Below the pieces are notes generated by a model. The model had not been told where the DNA came from. It made no database searches and worked only from the letters and a program-made list of their open reading frames with translations. From positions 29,145,118 to 29,209,117 of the forward strand of contig NC_090280.1 of the NCBI RefSeq assembly GCF_037392515.1: a DNA stretch of 64,000 nt, given 5' to 3'. The DNA is from Haliotis asinina. Taxonomy: Eukaryota; Mollusca; Gastropoda; Lepetellida; Haliotidae. A program made the position numbers and the translations under genes. Every line of letters begins with the position of its first letter. The stretch's first letter is position 1. This document shows, one piece after another, positions 1 to 13,200 of this stretch.

Positions 1-1000
1 TCCAGAATTAAATTGTGACGTGTTCCACTAAAAACTTGAAGAAATGAAGGAGCGGTTTCCTTGGCATTAAAAGAGAGTATATTTTGAGATAGCACGTGAA
101 CACTTTAAAACAGGATCGTGTCAAAATGACATCAAATGACACGGTACACATCCTGACTTTTGAAAAGATAATGTTGATAAAGGACACCTATATTATGAAT
201 CAACAAACTGTTCAACGTGTAGGACACTAATGCATATCTGTGACCTTTAGAAGGTGCCAGCCGGATCTTTTTTTATATATTTAACATATTTAATTTCATA
301 AATAGTTTAGCAGTGCTACGGGGATATCTGAGTGAGATTGGCATTAGACGTGAACATCGGATGACAAGAGATGATGTGAGATTTAAATCCCCCTAACCCA
401 TTAATGTCATGTGCGACCGCCTTTAATCTCAAAACAACTGATGATGTTCCAAAATGTTACTACAGCACTGCTCAATGACTCCGTGAGTAACACGTGAAGC
501 TGTTGTGGCAGTCACAGTAATCCCAACCCACGCCATTACTGAGCCACATCACATAGATCGTTCTGTCCAACGTTAAACAGAAGCCACAAAACACTTTTCC
601 ACATTCACAAGAAATCTGTAATAAAAGCGACAGTGCAATGATGACTATATCATGAGCATACACCTTTCAGCAACGTTAGAGCCGTATGAGAAAGGCATGA
701 AAACACCCATTTTGTCTACGTGGGACTTCGTTAGTCCACAGTAAACCTTGATTCATCCGGACATCCAAACGACAATCTGCCCATCGCTGCCGGAGTAATG
801 TGAGTGTCCGTCAACCGTGGGATACACACGTGGACTTCGGATATTTAGCCTCTATCTTTCATTATAATTTGTGGACGTCAAAGAACCATCTGTGGACTCT
901 TTGGTCCTGGTCTGGTGATACAGTTGTTTTCATGAAATGGTCCTCCTGCAACAAAGTCTTTTAGCTCTATACACTTAATCGTAAAATATGTGTTGTTGTT
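1..1000. other. No gene or recognisable repeat
   Basis: AT-rich, non-coding sequence with only short open frames. I see no splice-flanked exon, no repeat shared with the rest of the window and no RNA gene. Confidence 0.5.
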
Positions 1001-1004
1001 TTAT

Positions 1005-1255
1005 ATGGCTACCTACCAGTACAATCGCCAGTGGCCGAAGGCATGGTATAAATCCCGCTAAGGTCCATGCAAGAAGACACAGTAATGTAAGTCCCCATGG
1101 TACCTAGAGTAGTGGTCTTTTGTACATTGTATTGTCCTGATTTGAAGTCCTGTTTTAGCGATATATGCTAGTTTTGTTTATTGGCATTGTGTCGTTATAG
1201 CCAATTTTACTGTCCTTCGCTGAAATGTTGCCCATGTGACGATAAATTGTAAATC
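1005..1255 (+). mobile_element. LINE 3' UTR fragment
   Basis: Decayed copy of the 3' untranslated region of the window's LINE family. It keeps the landmarks found in every copy in order: a 'cgccag' block, 'aaggtccatgca', 'gtaagtccccatgg', a 'gtgatct'-like block and 'actgtccttcgctga'. No coding part is present. It is a 5'-truncated remnant, older than the copies near 45 kb. Confidence 0.6.
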
Positions 1256-1299
1256 ACGCGCTATGAACTGGTTCAGTAGAATCAGTACGCCAAACTGCA

Positions 1300-1665
1300 C
1301 TGTAATAATATTGCACATATAATGACGGGAAATGTTTGACATATGCAATAGATACAAATAAATAAAAACAAGTCATCGACGGACTGTAAAATAACTGGAG
1401 TATCACAAGTAGAGTTAAAAGTAGCTAGCATGTATTTCCAAAAGTAGAAAACTATTTTAGACAATACAATGTAAGCTGGGCCATTGCTCGCAAACAACTG
1501 AGGCGAGTTCACCATACTAGGGATCGGGAGGACTTACAATACCTCTGCTACCTCAATGAACCAACCTGGATTTACACCATCTCTTCAACTGCTCGACATT
1601 GTTGGCAAATTTAGCCACAATTTATAAACTGGCAATAATACTACGGGTGAAAAGGTGGAACATTA
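1300..1665 (-). mobile_element. LINE 3' UTR fragment, inverted
   Basis: Reverse-complement copy of the same LINE 3' UTR ('ttcaccatactaggga', 'cctggatttacaccatc', 'ggcaaatttagccacaat'). It lies head-on against the fragment at 1005-1255, so the two form an imperfect inverted pair. Heavily diverged. Confidence 0.6.
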
Positions 1666-2050
1666 CATTTTACTTCTACTTAATTTTACATACTTTGGGG
1701 ACTTACATATCGGCCAAGAGAGGTCGTTGGCATTGATGCAGTGGCCACATTCTTCCAAAGGTGGACACAAACGAAGTATCAAAAAATTTAAGCGCATTAT
1801 TTATTGATGTATAATTATACTTTCTACAAAATATACGACACATTAATATCGCCTACTCTTATCTGAAATCTGCCTTTAGTTGTTGGCGATATGTAAGCCA
1901 TTTTATGCTGTATTGTTAACATGGAAATAATGTCTGATGAATATATGCTAGGTTTAAGGGTGTATATTACATATGTAGGACTCAGATCTGAGGGGGCTTC
2001 TAATGTATGGCGGGTTTCCTAATCTGTGGCAGATTAGATTGCTCGATTGT
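1666..2050. other. Intergenic, no feature seen
   Basis: AT-rich spacer. No coding frame or recognisable repeat. Confidence 0.4.
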
Positions 2051-2054
2051 TGAA

Positions 2055-2517
2055 TGACGTCATCGCATAATGACGTCATAATCGATAACCATTCATAACG
2101 TTATTCGACATTATAGCTAAAATGGATAGAATTATCATTAAAACGACCGCACGTTATCAGAATTGAGCGGGCCATTGTAACTTGATAATGCCTGCAAAAT
2201 GCTTAACGACGAGCCATTATCAAGTCCGTTGTTAGGTGACGTCATAAGTAGCTCAGCTGTTGAAGTTCAATCACCTACGGTTCGATTGAACTTGGGTTCA
2301 TTATTGACCAAATATCTGGTTCACATTTGTCACATTTGCCTGTGCCATTATGCACTTTCCTGCCTGTGCCAACCATAACAATTGTACCGTAAATGATAAC
2401 ATACAGCAATGAAAATATCGACTTGAAGTCTAACGTTGTTGATCACCGAAAACAATGGCGTCTGGTAGTATGAGCAAAGGTCAAGGTCGAATGTCGTCAC
2501 TCTCAATAGTGACGTCA
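2055..2517. promoter_or_regulatory. Cluster of four CRE palindromes
   Basis: Four exact TGACGTCA octamers lie at 2055-2062, 2071-2078, 2237-2244 and 2510-2517, with a near match (TGACGTGA) at 2532-2539. TGACGTCA is the consensus site of CREB/ATF bZIP factors. The stretch also holds two perfect short inverted repeats: aagttcaatc at 2263-2272 with gattgaactt at 2284-2293, and acttgataatg near 2180 with cattatcaagt near 2215. The next recognised gene is the hydrolase at 4039, 1.5 kb downstream. Regulatory use is inference; the cluster could equally lie in an unrecognised transposon. Confidence 0.35.
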
Positions 2518-2668
2518 TCTGTGTTGTTCTATGACGTGACTATATTTGTAAAATGTGTGTCAGTGACCTCCGTCGTTTTGTTGTTGGCAGTAAATGCTAC
2601 TAAACCGATGCCGCTGTTTTTATTCTTATTTTATTAAAAATTCTATTCATTTTAGCTATAATAACGGT

Positions 2669-2799
2669 AACGCTACTTTTCAGGGCATTATCATTTGCAG
2701 AAGCCCGAGGTCTTTTCAACTGCCCTCTTTCCTCGGTCTTTTCAAGTTAATGAAAGACCTCGGGCTTCTGCAAATGATAATGCCCTGAAAAATAGCGTT
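2669..2799. repeat. Near-perfect 47-bp inverted repeat (hairpin element)
   Basis: Left arm 2669-2715 and right arm 2753-2799 are reverse complements with a single mismatch, separated by a 37-bp loop. Outside the arms, 'aacggt' before the left arm and 'accgtt' near 2812 extend the symmetry after a short interruption. This is the structure of a fold-back element or MITE. The same hairpin would form in RNA if transcribed. No ORF lies inside. Confidence 0.75.
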
Positions 2800-2829
2800 A
2801 GCCTCATACTAACCGTTCGTGGCGATAGC

Positions 2830-3860
2830 AATGTCAGGATAATCTCAGCTAAAACCTAAGAAAATGGAAACCATAGAATATGATTGTTTTGTAACTGCGG
2901 AACCACCTACAAAAAAGCCCCCCAAACCCCCAACACAACCGCACATCAATGCAGAAACAGTTTGGAACGACATGGAAATAGCACGTGAGATAACAAAACT
3001 GAAAGCGCTGAATCCGACATGAGGAAATGTAAAGATTTGGAAGATCATTGCGTTTGCAGCCAACGAAAGCTGGTGAGGAAAATGCTTGAGAATTATTTCT
3101 TTGACGAAACAGCACGTTTTTTTGTTTGTTTGTTTGTTTGTTTGGTTTTGTTTTGTTTTGTTTTGTTTTTCTTTTTTGTTGTTGTTTAAAGAAAGAGTCG
3201 ATGTAGACAGAAGATGAGCTCTAGGTGCAGGATGGACTAGGCGGTCTATTTCAGACCAAAGCCCGCGATGAACAAGGGCGTCGCTGTTTTTACGTGAGGC
3301 CTCTGGAGACCGGGGACAGTCACTGCATCTGAGGACTTTAACTGTGACCGAATGTACGAGGTGACCTCTTATCGGTTTCAGTTGAACAGGCATCAGATCC
3401 GAGATGGACAGATTTCGATGTAATATTAAATAAATGTTTTACACGTTATTCACTCAGTTGTCTCTCTTCGTGTATTGTTGAATATAAGGAAAGCAAAACT
3501 ATTCCATAATTAGCATAGCCTAAATTTTCGAAGTTCTCTTAGTTCTGTGATATTCGTGAAACATCGAATCGAAGGACAATCTTAGCGCTAACAAAGCTTC
3601 GAAAATCTATGCGTAGGGGTATCAGTAAGTTCGAAACACATAAATGAAATGAACCACTATTCTACCGAGCTCTATTGGCGATGAGTAGGAAATCCGCCAC
3701 AGATTAGCGTAGCTATGGCAACTGGTCAGGGATTTGGAAATCTGCCATGGATTTGAAACCTGCCGTGGATCCAAGTCCTGCATATAGGTAATCGAAAAGA
3801 TATCTTTACTGTCCTTTCCAGACAGATAAGTATACAAAAATGTTTTTATTCATTATACAG
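2830..3860. other. Intergenic; T/G-rich tract at 3115-3186
   Basis: No gene recognised. A low-complexity tract of (GTTT)n and (TTTTG)n runs from about 3115 to 3186. Open frames on the minus strand (182 and 88 codons) run through this tract and show no family resemblance, so I do not call them. Confidence 0.45.
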
Positions 3861-3867
3861 TCACGTA

Positions 3868-3950
3868 TTTACAACTTCCATTGTCACGATATGGCTGAAA
3901 TACTGCCAGTGTAACTCTAAATTTAGACATTGAGTTTTATCATGAACGTT
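3868..3950 (+). mobile_element. LINE 3' terminus relic
   Basis: About 80 bp matching the last part of the LINE 3' UTR ('gtcacgatatggctgaaatactgcc'-type stem-loop followed by 'actctaaatttagac'). It lacks the (ACTC)n tail. It sits immediately upstream of the gene A promoter region. Confidence 0.55.
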
Positions 3951-4038
3951 TCAAAGATATCTTGAACGCTGTCACATGCTTCACAAGGAGACCACGGCCT
4001 CGACTAAACACTCAAATTTCACTATATTTCACTGTAAA

Positions 4039-4272
4039 ATGTTTCCAAAGGTACTGTGTATTCTGTTGCTGTGGGGATCGGCGTTCTCTGACACAACGAT
4101 TACAATCTACCGCGAGTGGCTTTCCCAGGGCGGACGCGTCAATTTTGATGTTGAACGATGGAACAACGTTAATGGACTCACCAAAATCAACCTAATTCCA
4201 AATATGAAATCTATCCGAGCGGTGCCTGGACGGTGGGTAAACAGAGACTATAGGGACAGTCTCTTTCCAAAT
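4039..4272 (+). CDS. Gene A exon 1 (signal peptide and N terminus)
   Basis: 78 codons, phase 0, ending AAT before the donor gtacgt. It encodes the signal peptide and the start of the mature enzyme (DTTITIYREWLSQGG...). Gene B exon 1 has exactly the same length, the same donor hexamer and close sequence. Confidence 0.75.
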
Positions 4273-7200
4273 GTACGTATGAAGTAAGGCATCTTTCGTG
4301 TAAAACTGAAGCAGAAGTTTCACCTCCATTATTATAAAGTATAATTATTATAAGATAATGAAGGGAAATTAAAGGGGCACTGATGCGGACCAATTTCCGT
4401 GGACTGGTGTAAACTTTTGTTATTGTTTTTCTCCCGTGAGTACCCGGATGATATCCCACAATTCTTGACTGGTTCGTGACCTCAGCTGCGCAGTCCGTAT
4501 GCGCAACTGAGGGTTTAATTATTGATAGATCAACTAAGGTGAAGCCATTTTTACTTCATTACAGATATATCATGAAAACAAATGAAACACTTTGAAGGTT
4601 AATCATCTGCCAGTGGTAGAAATAGTCAAAAACTATTAGGACGGAAAAATAACGAAGCCAATGTACGTCTCTATATTTTGTCTCATAACACTAATTAGTT
4701 TATTGTCATATTTGTATGATTTTGAAAATTAATAAAAGAACACAAGGGTCTGCTTATACTTATAGTAAATTTTTAACATGAGAGCAACATTTATACATTG
4801 TATAGATTGCCAGTGTGGATCCTATTTCACACACATTCGCGATCTAGTGTGTGTTTTCTGTCATATAGATTCTGTTGAATGCTACAACAAATAAATTAAA
4901 ACAAAATACAAATAATGAATGTAAAACAGACTAATTTTATAGCAACAATGTCAGGCTACTACCTTGTTCAGGAATGTATCCATCAATATCCACATAAAAG
5001 AACGATATTCCATTCATCTGCAGCAAATAATCCTGCTCTGTGTCGTGTGTCTTACAATTTCTAATTTGCGAAAAAGTAACACATCGTTTCACGTCTTTCA
5101 CATTGGTGAAAACCTGATAAACCTCTCATTGGTCACCCAAGATAGCACACCTGGCAACTAATTGTATGATGTCCGCCATTCTAAGTAATTTAGTTAACCA
5201 ATAATGAGCAATCAATCAATCAAAGCAATGGTGGTTCATTCTTTGAATGGAGGATGTTGTTTTTACACTCGCACTTTACGACGAGGTCTAGCCAGTATAG
5301 ATTAGTACATCCACACACACTGGCTATTGACAAATCCGCTAGAAGATAAATGTAATTAATCAATCAGTGCGTTATCAGTTAATCCGTGATGGATGCTTGT
5401 TTTTGTAACTCAGCTGATAAACCCTCTTGCATCACTTTCATGCACATATTACATAACATACACTACATTTGCCATTACAGACCTTAATCAATAATGTTGA
5501 GCATTTACTCCAGAAAGGAGAAATGCCAAATGGGAACCTTTCTTGAGTAACCTAAGTGGTCTTACTACTAATTATACCTGTTATGAATTCAACTAACTAT
5601 CCAGAGAATGATGACAAATAACACGTGCAGGAGTTACAGCAAGGAAGATGTAATCTCTGTGTCGCATACAGCCTGAAAACACTTATGGGCCGAAACTGCT
5701 TTGAGGATACCAACGGAATTTCATTGCATAAGGAATGCATACAGGCATTTGCTGTGTACTTGGGTAAATAGGTGTAGTAAGTCTTTTTTTACGTGAGAAA
5801 ATTTTCAGATTTCTCTACCAAAGGCAAAGTCATCGTTTTTTAATTTACGAATTCAAATAAGTCAACTGTGTGTTTTATTATCATAAATAATAAACCAGGG
5901 TAACTACCATAGCTACCGAAATTTACGTATGATATTTGCTATCACAGCTGAACCAACACTCAAAACTATCTAAATATAAAGCTTTGCAATCTTTCGGACG
6001 AAAACAAATGGCTTGCTACGTGCCTGTAGACATCATATTTTCACACAACATAATTAAATATCGAGGTTAAAAACACAGAAATTGGATCAAATTGGATCAG
6101 TCGCTATACCATCCAAGCATCCGAAAAATACTACCCTGCTGGGATATTTTATTACGAACTGACAAGGCATACCATGGATATCATTAAATAATGGCATATG
6201 ATGGGCATCCGGCCTTCTGACTATTTAGGTGAAGAAATTCTGCTAATATGGACAAGAGCCCAGTCCCTCTGTCCGTCACGGTCGAGGGAATGGGCGCTGA
6301 CCAATTTGCAGTTTGGTTTCGTAATTAGACCGTTGGCGAGAAACATTATTCGCTCCGCATCAGTTCCCCTTTAAGGGAAGTTGTCACAAGGGATTACATT
6401 TCTTTGGATATGTTTCATCTGTATGGATATATATTACTTTTTGGCACATGTATTGGGATTGGCCAGTGGTAAGCTTCTCATGATGGAATATCCCTTGCTT
6501 TGTAATAGTATATTTCCGATTGGTAGCAGGCAATTCGTGCGTGTCTATTTTCATTTTCTAACAGTGATGATCGCTGCCATGGGCGTAACTTCTGTTACGC
6601 AAAATAGGCATTTGCTTGTAACACTTTTGTCCATCTATAATGTTTTATTTAGATTTACCCCCAAACCATATTTTTGTAATTATTTCAACCCTGATAAGCC
6701 AAAAAGGCTTTTTCACATGGCCATTGAGTGTGTCACATACTCCAAACTGTCATCTTTCGCTTTGCTTCCTATTCAACGTGATATCGTTAGAGTCATGGAC
6801 GAATTTCATGGTCAGGCTGACAGCGTTGTAATTTTGCCTTATTAGGCCGTTACTGTCTTGTGTAGTCACTATGTTAGCAATTTGAAATTTCAAGTGTTTC
6901 AGCATGTATTAAGTGACTTTCTCTTTGGAAACTTTGTATCTGTTTTGAGTTCAAAAATGACTCACACTTCAGTTTCATTTCAGCCTCTGCACATATTGAT
7001 ATTGTTTGGGAATTTCTGTTGAAATTTATCAGTATTCGTACAGTTTGACTGTAGGGATATATACTGAGATAAATCAGGATATACGATGTATATACGACTT
7101 AGTATGTGTAAGTTAAATAAAATTTAGGGGAAAATACCCAGGCCATATTAAATTATCTACAGAAATACCCTAAAGTATGTTGGTTTCTAAACATGAATCG

Positions 7201-10200
7201 TTTAAGATTATGCTAATTTGCTCTTGGAAAATATACTTCTCAAAATGAAGGGAAAAGTATTTCAGAGCATTTTCATTTCGGTCGGGTCGCTTCGAGACAT
7301 GACTCTTGCTGTTTGCATACATTTTCTCTTACCTTAGTTACGCCCTTGGTTGTTTCTATCAATGTATCAATGAAATACCTGCTGGTTCAGGTTGAATCAT
7401 GAGAAGTGAGTAAAAATATCCCAATAGAATTGCGGTTTGTGTTCAGTAGCATTGTTCTCAAAATTAGAGAATCTTCTAGCTATGCCACTTACCATCAATC
7501 AGATGCGATTCTTGACATGCACAGTATGTGCATTCGGTCTAAATGTTATGAGGCTATGAACTCTCAAAACGAGATTGCATTAGTATAGTTCCCTGGGGGT
7601 AGTGGGGCCAAGTAGTTAATGCGTTCGCTCGTCACACCCAAGATTCACGTCACCTCGATAATATCAACCGGGCCTGCAGCGTGATAAGCGGACACTTTAG
7701 CCATTACGCCTGACAGTCTTTTTGCCTCACGTATCGAACACATAAGACATGTGAAATATACATTAGGTTTTCTGCCAAATTTATTTTAATCCATGAGAAT
7801 ATTATTGTAAATTACACATACAGTTTACTTTTGAAATTAAGTTTGTCTCGACAATATTGTCCCGGGAACACTGCTGCCTAGTTTATCCTTGCATAGAAAC
7901 CTTGACAAATGAGATCATTTAGTTTAAACCAATGGTTCGTGTGTTCCGAAAACGTAATGAGTCAGAATATCCCCTCAGTTATCAACCCGTGATAACTGTT
8001 AAAATTGATCTTCAGCGACCAATTGCTGTCGTAAGAGGTGACCGATGGGATCGGGTAGTAAGGATCGCTGACTTGGTTTACGCGTCACCGTATCCCAGCT
8101 TCGTAAATCATGACTTTGATAACTGGATTGTTTGGCCCAGACTCGATCCTTTGCCGAACGCCGCCATATGAAACAGATCCTAGCCTGATGTTATGTTGCG
8201 AATAACCCGCAACCTCACACTGTTTAGTTTCAAGATCACTAGTTTATCAAAGGTTTTAAATGATTCAGTTGATGGATCATTATTTGTGGATGATTTTATT
8301 TGTGGATGATTTTTCTTGTCGTGGTAAGCATATACATACTATTGAACAACTGCAGTTATGTTTAAACAAAATAAATAATTGGTGTCTTGAAAACGGTCTA
8401 TTATATTTGCCACATCCAAAACTAATTGTATATATGTCGAAAATATAAGCCCCATAAGGACCCAGAACTATTTTTAAATTGCACACCGATCAAGGTTTTA
8501 AAGAAGGCCAAGTTCTTGGGTCTAATTTTTTTATTCACATTCAACATTCCTGCCACATATTAAATATCTCAAAACTAAATGCATGAAGGCGCTCGATTTC
8601 TTAAAGGTAGTCTCCAATTCAAAGTGGGGAGGGAATCAAACTACCCTCCTTCACTTATATAGATCAACGGCACGATCCAACCTTGATTATGGATCGATCG
8701 TATATGATGCAAAAGCAACTCTAAACTACTTGATTCTGTCTACCATCAAGGTCTAAGACTTTATCTTGGGTTTTTCAGAACTTCACTTGTTGAAAGTCTA
8801 CGCTGAGGCCGATGAACCGCCTCTTACACAACGCCGTTTAAAATTATCTTTACAATACATTACCAAATTATACTCTAATGAATGTAACCTTGTCTATAAC
8901 TGTGTTTTCAATACCCTATATAAGGATTTGTACAACACGAAACCTAATGTTCCGCCTCTAGGGCGCAAAATTAAACCATTTCTTTCTTCGACCGGCATTG
9001 AGCTTAAAAATATAGCTCCTTCCCGTCTTCTTTCTTCTCGTCCATGGCAGTTCGTTAGGCCACAAGTCGACCTAACATTAACTATATTTAAAAAATCAAA
9101 CCAATGAATTACAATATAATCAAGAATATCATCGATTGAAAAATAAATATAGCAGTTATAAATCCTTATTTACAGATGGGTCCAAGGACGGTGGCGCAGT
9201 GGCTTGTACCACTGTCATTGGATCCAGAACAATATCTTGTAGAATACCGGATAGCAGTTCTATTTTCACAGCTGAAGCAAACGCCATATTAACGGCTCTT
9301 AAATATATTCAGAAACATCCTAAACAAAAACAATATATAATCTTTTCAGATTCTCTTTCTTGTTTCAGGCTATTAAAAACCTATCATGTAATAATCCTTT
9401 TATAATAGAAATTATTGAATTGTATAATGATCTTGCTACTGGTCATTGCGACATCGTTTGTTTTGTTTGTTGGTTACTCACTCAAGTAAGCATTTCTGGT
9501 AACACTGTGGTCAGTCTTACTGCCAATACAGCTCTCAACAAATCTGTGACACCACTTCTTATTCCATACTCAGATTATAGAGCCACCATTAGATCTTTTA
9601 AGAAGTGGGACACCCAAGTACACGACAATAAATTTCATGCAAAACAAACCTATATCGGTCACACCAACTTGGGTTGTCGGTCCAGATTTGAATAGGTCAT
9701 CATCGACGACGCCGTATTGGTCACACCAGGGGGTTGAACAATTGTAAAATTATTGTCCTCCTGAGAGGGTACGCAGGTCCCAAAACATTCGATGTAAATT
9801 TATGTCCACCGAGGTTTAATTGTAGTATTCTTGTTATTTTAGTTTTGACTAGCATTTCGTATAAAATCGATGTAAAACCAACTAGGGTCCATGCAGTCCA
9901 CGTGGTCCTTGGTATTGGGGTCTACCTTTAGTTGTTGGCAGTCTATAGCCCGTGTTTTATATTGTATTGCCTGCTTTAATTACGAAGAATGTTTTACTTT
10001 TCCATGCTAGTTTTATACCTATATCAGTGATACCCTAATATTTTATTGTCCATCGTGACAGGTTATATTCTTCAAAGTGTTTTCATTTTTCTCATATGAA
10101 TTTATGAGGATTTGTACAAGAAATCGTCTCTTGTTCCGCCTCTAGGGCGCAGAATTAAACCATTTCTTTCTTCTGTCGGCATTGAGCTTAAAAATATAGC

Positions 10201-13200
10201 TCCTTCCCGTCTTCTTTCTTCTCGTCCATGGCAGTTGGTTAGGCCGCAAGTCGATCTAACATTAACTGCGTTTAAAAAAATAGATACTAATGAATTACAT
10301 TATAAACAAGAATTTAATCAGTTGAAAAATAATTATACAAATTATAAATCCTTCTGTATAGCGGCTTGTACCACTGTCACTTGATCCAGAACAATATCTT
10401 CTAGATTACCGGATAGCAGTTCTATTTTCACAGTTGAAGCAAACGCCATATTAACGGCTCTTAATTATATTCAAAGACGTCCTAAACATTAACACTATAT
10501 AACTGATTCAGACTCTCGTTCTTGTCTTCAGACTATTAAAAACCTATCATGTAAACATCCACCTTTAATAGAAATTATTGAATTGTATAATGATCTTGCT
10601 ACTGGCCATTGCGACATAGTTTTTTGTTGGTTATCCAGCCACGTAGGCATTTCTGGGAATACAGTAACCGATCTTGCTGTCAAGACAAGGCAAGCACTCA
10701 ACAAATCTGTGACACCACTTCTTATTTCATGCTCAGATTCTAAAGCTACCATAAGAACTTATATTCGTGGTCTGATTCAAAAGAAGTGGGACACTCAAGC
10801 TGGTATCAATAAACTGCATGAAATAAAACCTTATATTGATTACACCAACTTGGGTTGTCAGTCCAGATAGGAGGCGGTCATTATGCGACGTTGTCGTATT
10901 GGCCATACGCGGTGTACGCACGAATACTTGTCAAAAGGTGAGGGTCCTCCGCTCTGCATCCCTTGTGATGAAAGAATCAAGAGTCAAGCCTGTTTTGCTT
11001 GACTCTGTTGAATATTCCATCACAAGGGATAACTATTTTAACTATTTTTAACTATGAAGGATCTTTTTAGTTTCCATTTAATTATTGCATTTTTGAAAGC
11101 ATTTGTTAAATGACTTGTAAATATGTATATTTTTATTGTTGATAGTCTAGAGTAGTAACTGAGATTGTTAGTGGCTGTACCCTCAAAGGCGGTCGAAGTA
11201 TTGTAAAATTATTGTCCTCCCGAGAGGGTACGTATGTCCCAAAACATTCCGACGTTAATTCAGTTCTGCCAAACTTTTAAATGTAGGATGTTTGTTGGTT
11301 TTGATAATGTCTAAATGTCAGTATAATCGCCAGTGACCGAAATGCAAGAATGATGCAACTCCAGCTAAGGTCCGTGCAGGTATCAAAGGTACTGTAAGTC
11401 CTCATCTTGGTCCCTAGTGTCGTGATCTACCTTCAGTTGCTGGCAATCTATAGCCTATTTATATATTGTGTTATCCCCTATAGGTAAATATTTTAGAATT
11501 AATGACTAGTTTTAGTTGTATATCTGTGATATTCTAGCAATTTTACTGTCCTTTGCTGACAGGATTATATACTCAATCTTTCATTATTGTTACTCTATCT
11601 ATTGTTTTAGTCACGGTGCGGCTGAAATATTGCCAAAGTGACTTTAAATTTTAACTCACTCACTGTAAGTCCTCATGGACACAAGTATGGTGATCTACTT
11701 TCGGTTCAGCTCATATTTGATAAACGAGTTAAACAGTTGTTACATGTTACTGTCATTCAGTGGTTATAAAAATCATTTACACCATACATTGTACCAAACG
11801 CGTCTACTTTGTCTAAGTGACTGCGTACCATATTACAATATTACAATACTACAATATTAATTGTGTACAATATTAATTTCTTTTATTCAGTGGCCCCAAA
11901 GCCCTAGTCGCCATGGTTATCCGGACCCCACCTATCTCCAGGACCAATCACTGCAGAGAAGGACATTTCTAACATATCTTCGACAACTGGAAAACTATGG
12001 TCATCAGATCGACAACATGATCTGGGAAATGAAAGGTTTGCCAGCAGAAGCGTTCACATTCGAAAGCTCTACTAAATGCAGAGTCAACTGTACAAGTGTG
12101 AATATAATATGAGCATGACATCTGTTCCAGCAGTATTACATATGTATGTACGATGTTGTTTGCAAACAAATTGAGTCTGAACCAGACAATCCAGTGACTG
12201 TCACCGTGCAATGCGATGATAACGTATGGTATAATTCAAAATAGGGATTTCCATCGTTTTGTAAACGAAATCGGTTTTGGAAATGTCTTCCACATGTCTA
12301 CCTACGTTTTGAAAGCTTTACTTAACTTCTTTTAGTCTTGATTTATGTTTCGCGTGAAAAAAGACAGTGGATGTGAAACGAGCTGCTGTTGCTTGAATTC
12401 TTGAGGAGAGAACACTGATTAGTGGCCGTCATTTCAAATCTCCGAATATCACAGCCACACAACAGAGTTCAGCCACATTTGCAAGTGCCCTCAAATTACA
12501 CTCTGTCCTGAATACATCATTGACGTCTTTTCCAGTCTTTGTTGTTCCTTTCCAGGTCTGTACTGGCCCAACTGGATAGATAAATCTCATCACCAAGGTA
12601 TATTTCCAAACAATGTTGCTGCCGCATCCGAGTTTGTGTCACTGATGGTTCAGAGCTGCAAAGACTACACGGGAGGAAAACTTCCTGCTATTTTTGAAGT
12701 CATAAATGAACCTGATTGGGACGAAGACATCATTGACCCACAAACGAATATAAACTACCACAGGGCTGTCGCCGACAAACTGAAGTCTAGATTCGGAATG
12801 AAAGTTGCTGGACCAACATATACCAGTATGGCCTTACGGCAGTCAGATGAAAACAACTTCAGCTCCTGGAAGAGAACTGCTAAGTTTCTGGACATGTCTC
12901 TTGATCACTTGGACTTTTTCTCTTTCCATTCCTACAACCATCTGTATAATCTATCGAGCAACGCCTACTTTGGCATCAACGAAGCTCGTCTTTTTGCTTC
13001 TCTTGACATGGTGGAGAATTACTCTCACCTCAAGAAAGGCAAAAATGTTCAGTTGGTTAACACTGAATTCGGAGTAGGCCTACTTAACCTTGGCATTGGA
13101 CCCAGTGTTGAAAATGGACGGACTCAGTTTCATACAATTTATCAAGCAAACGGTTTCATGTTTTCTTTCCTTAACCTGAGAGAGTTTATGGACAGAGCTA

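Noticed and set aside
2845..3393. 182-codon minus-strand frame
   Set aside because: Runs through a low-complexity (GTTT)n tract that creates Lys/Asn-rich sequence; nothing recognisable on either side.
6381..6845. 154-codon open stretch next to the TTAA element
   Set aside because: Starts at a non-ATG codon, shows no domain, signal peptide or splice pattern, and lies in an intron. Probably chance.
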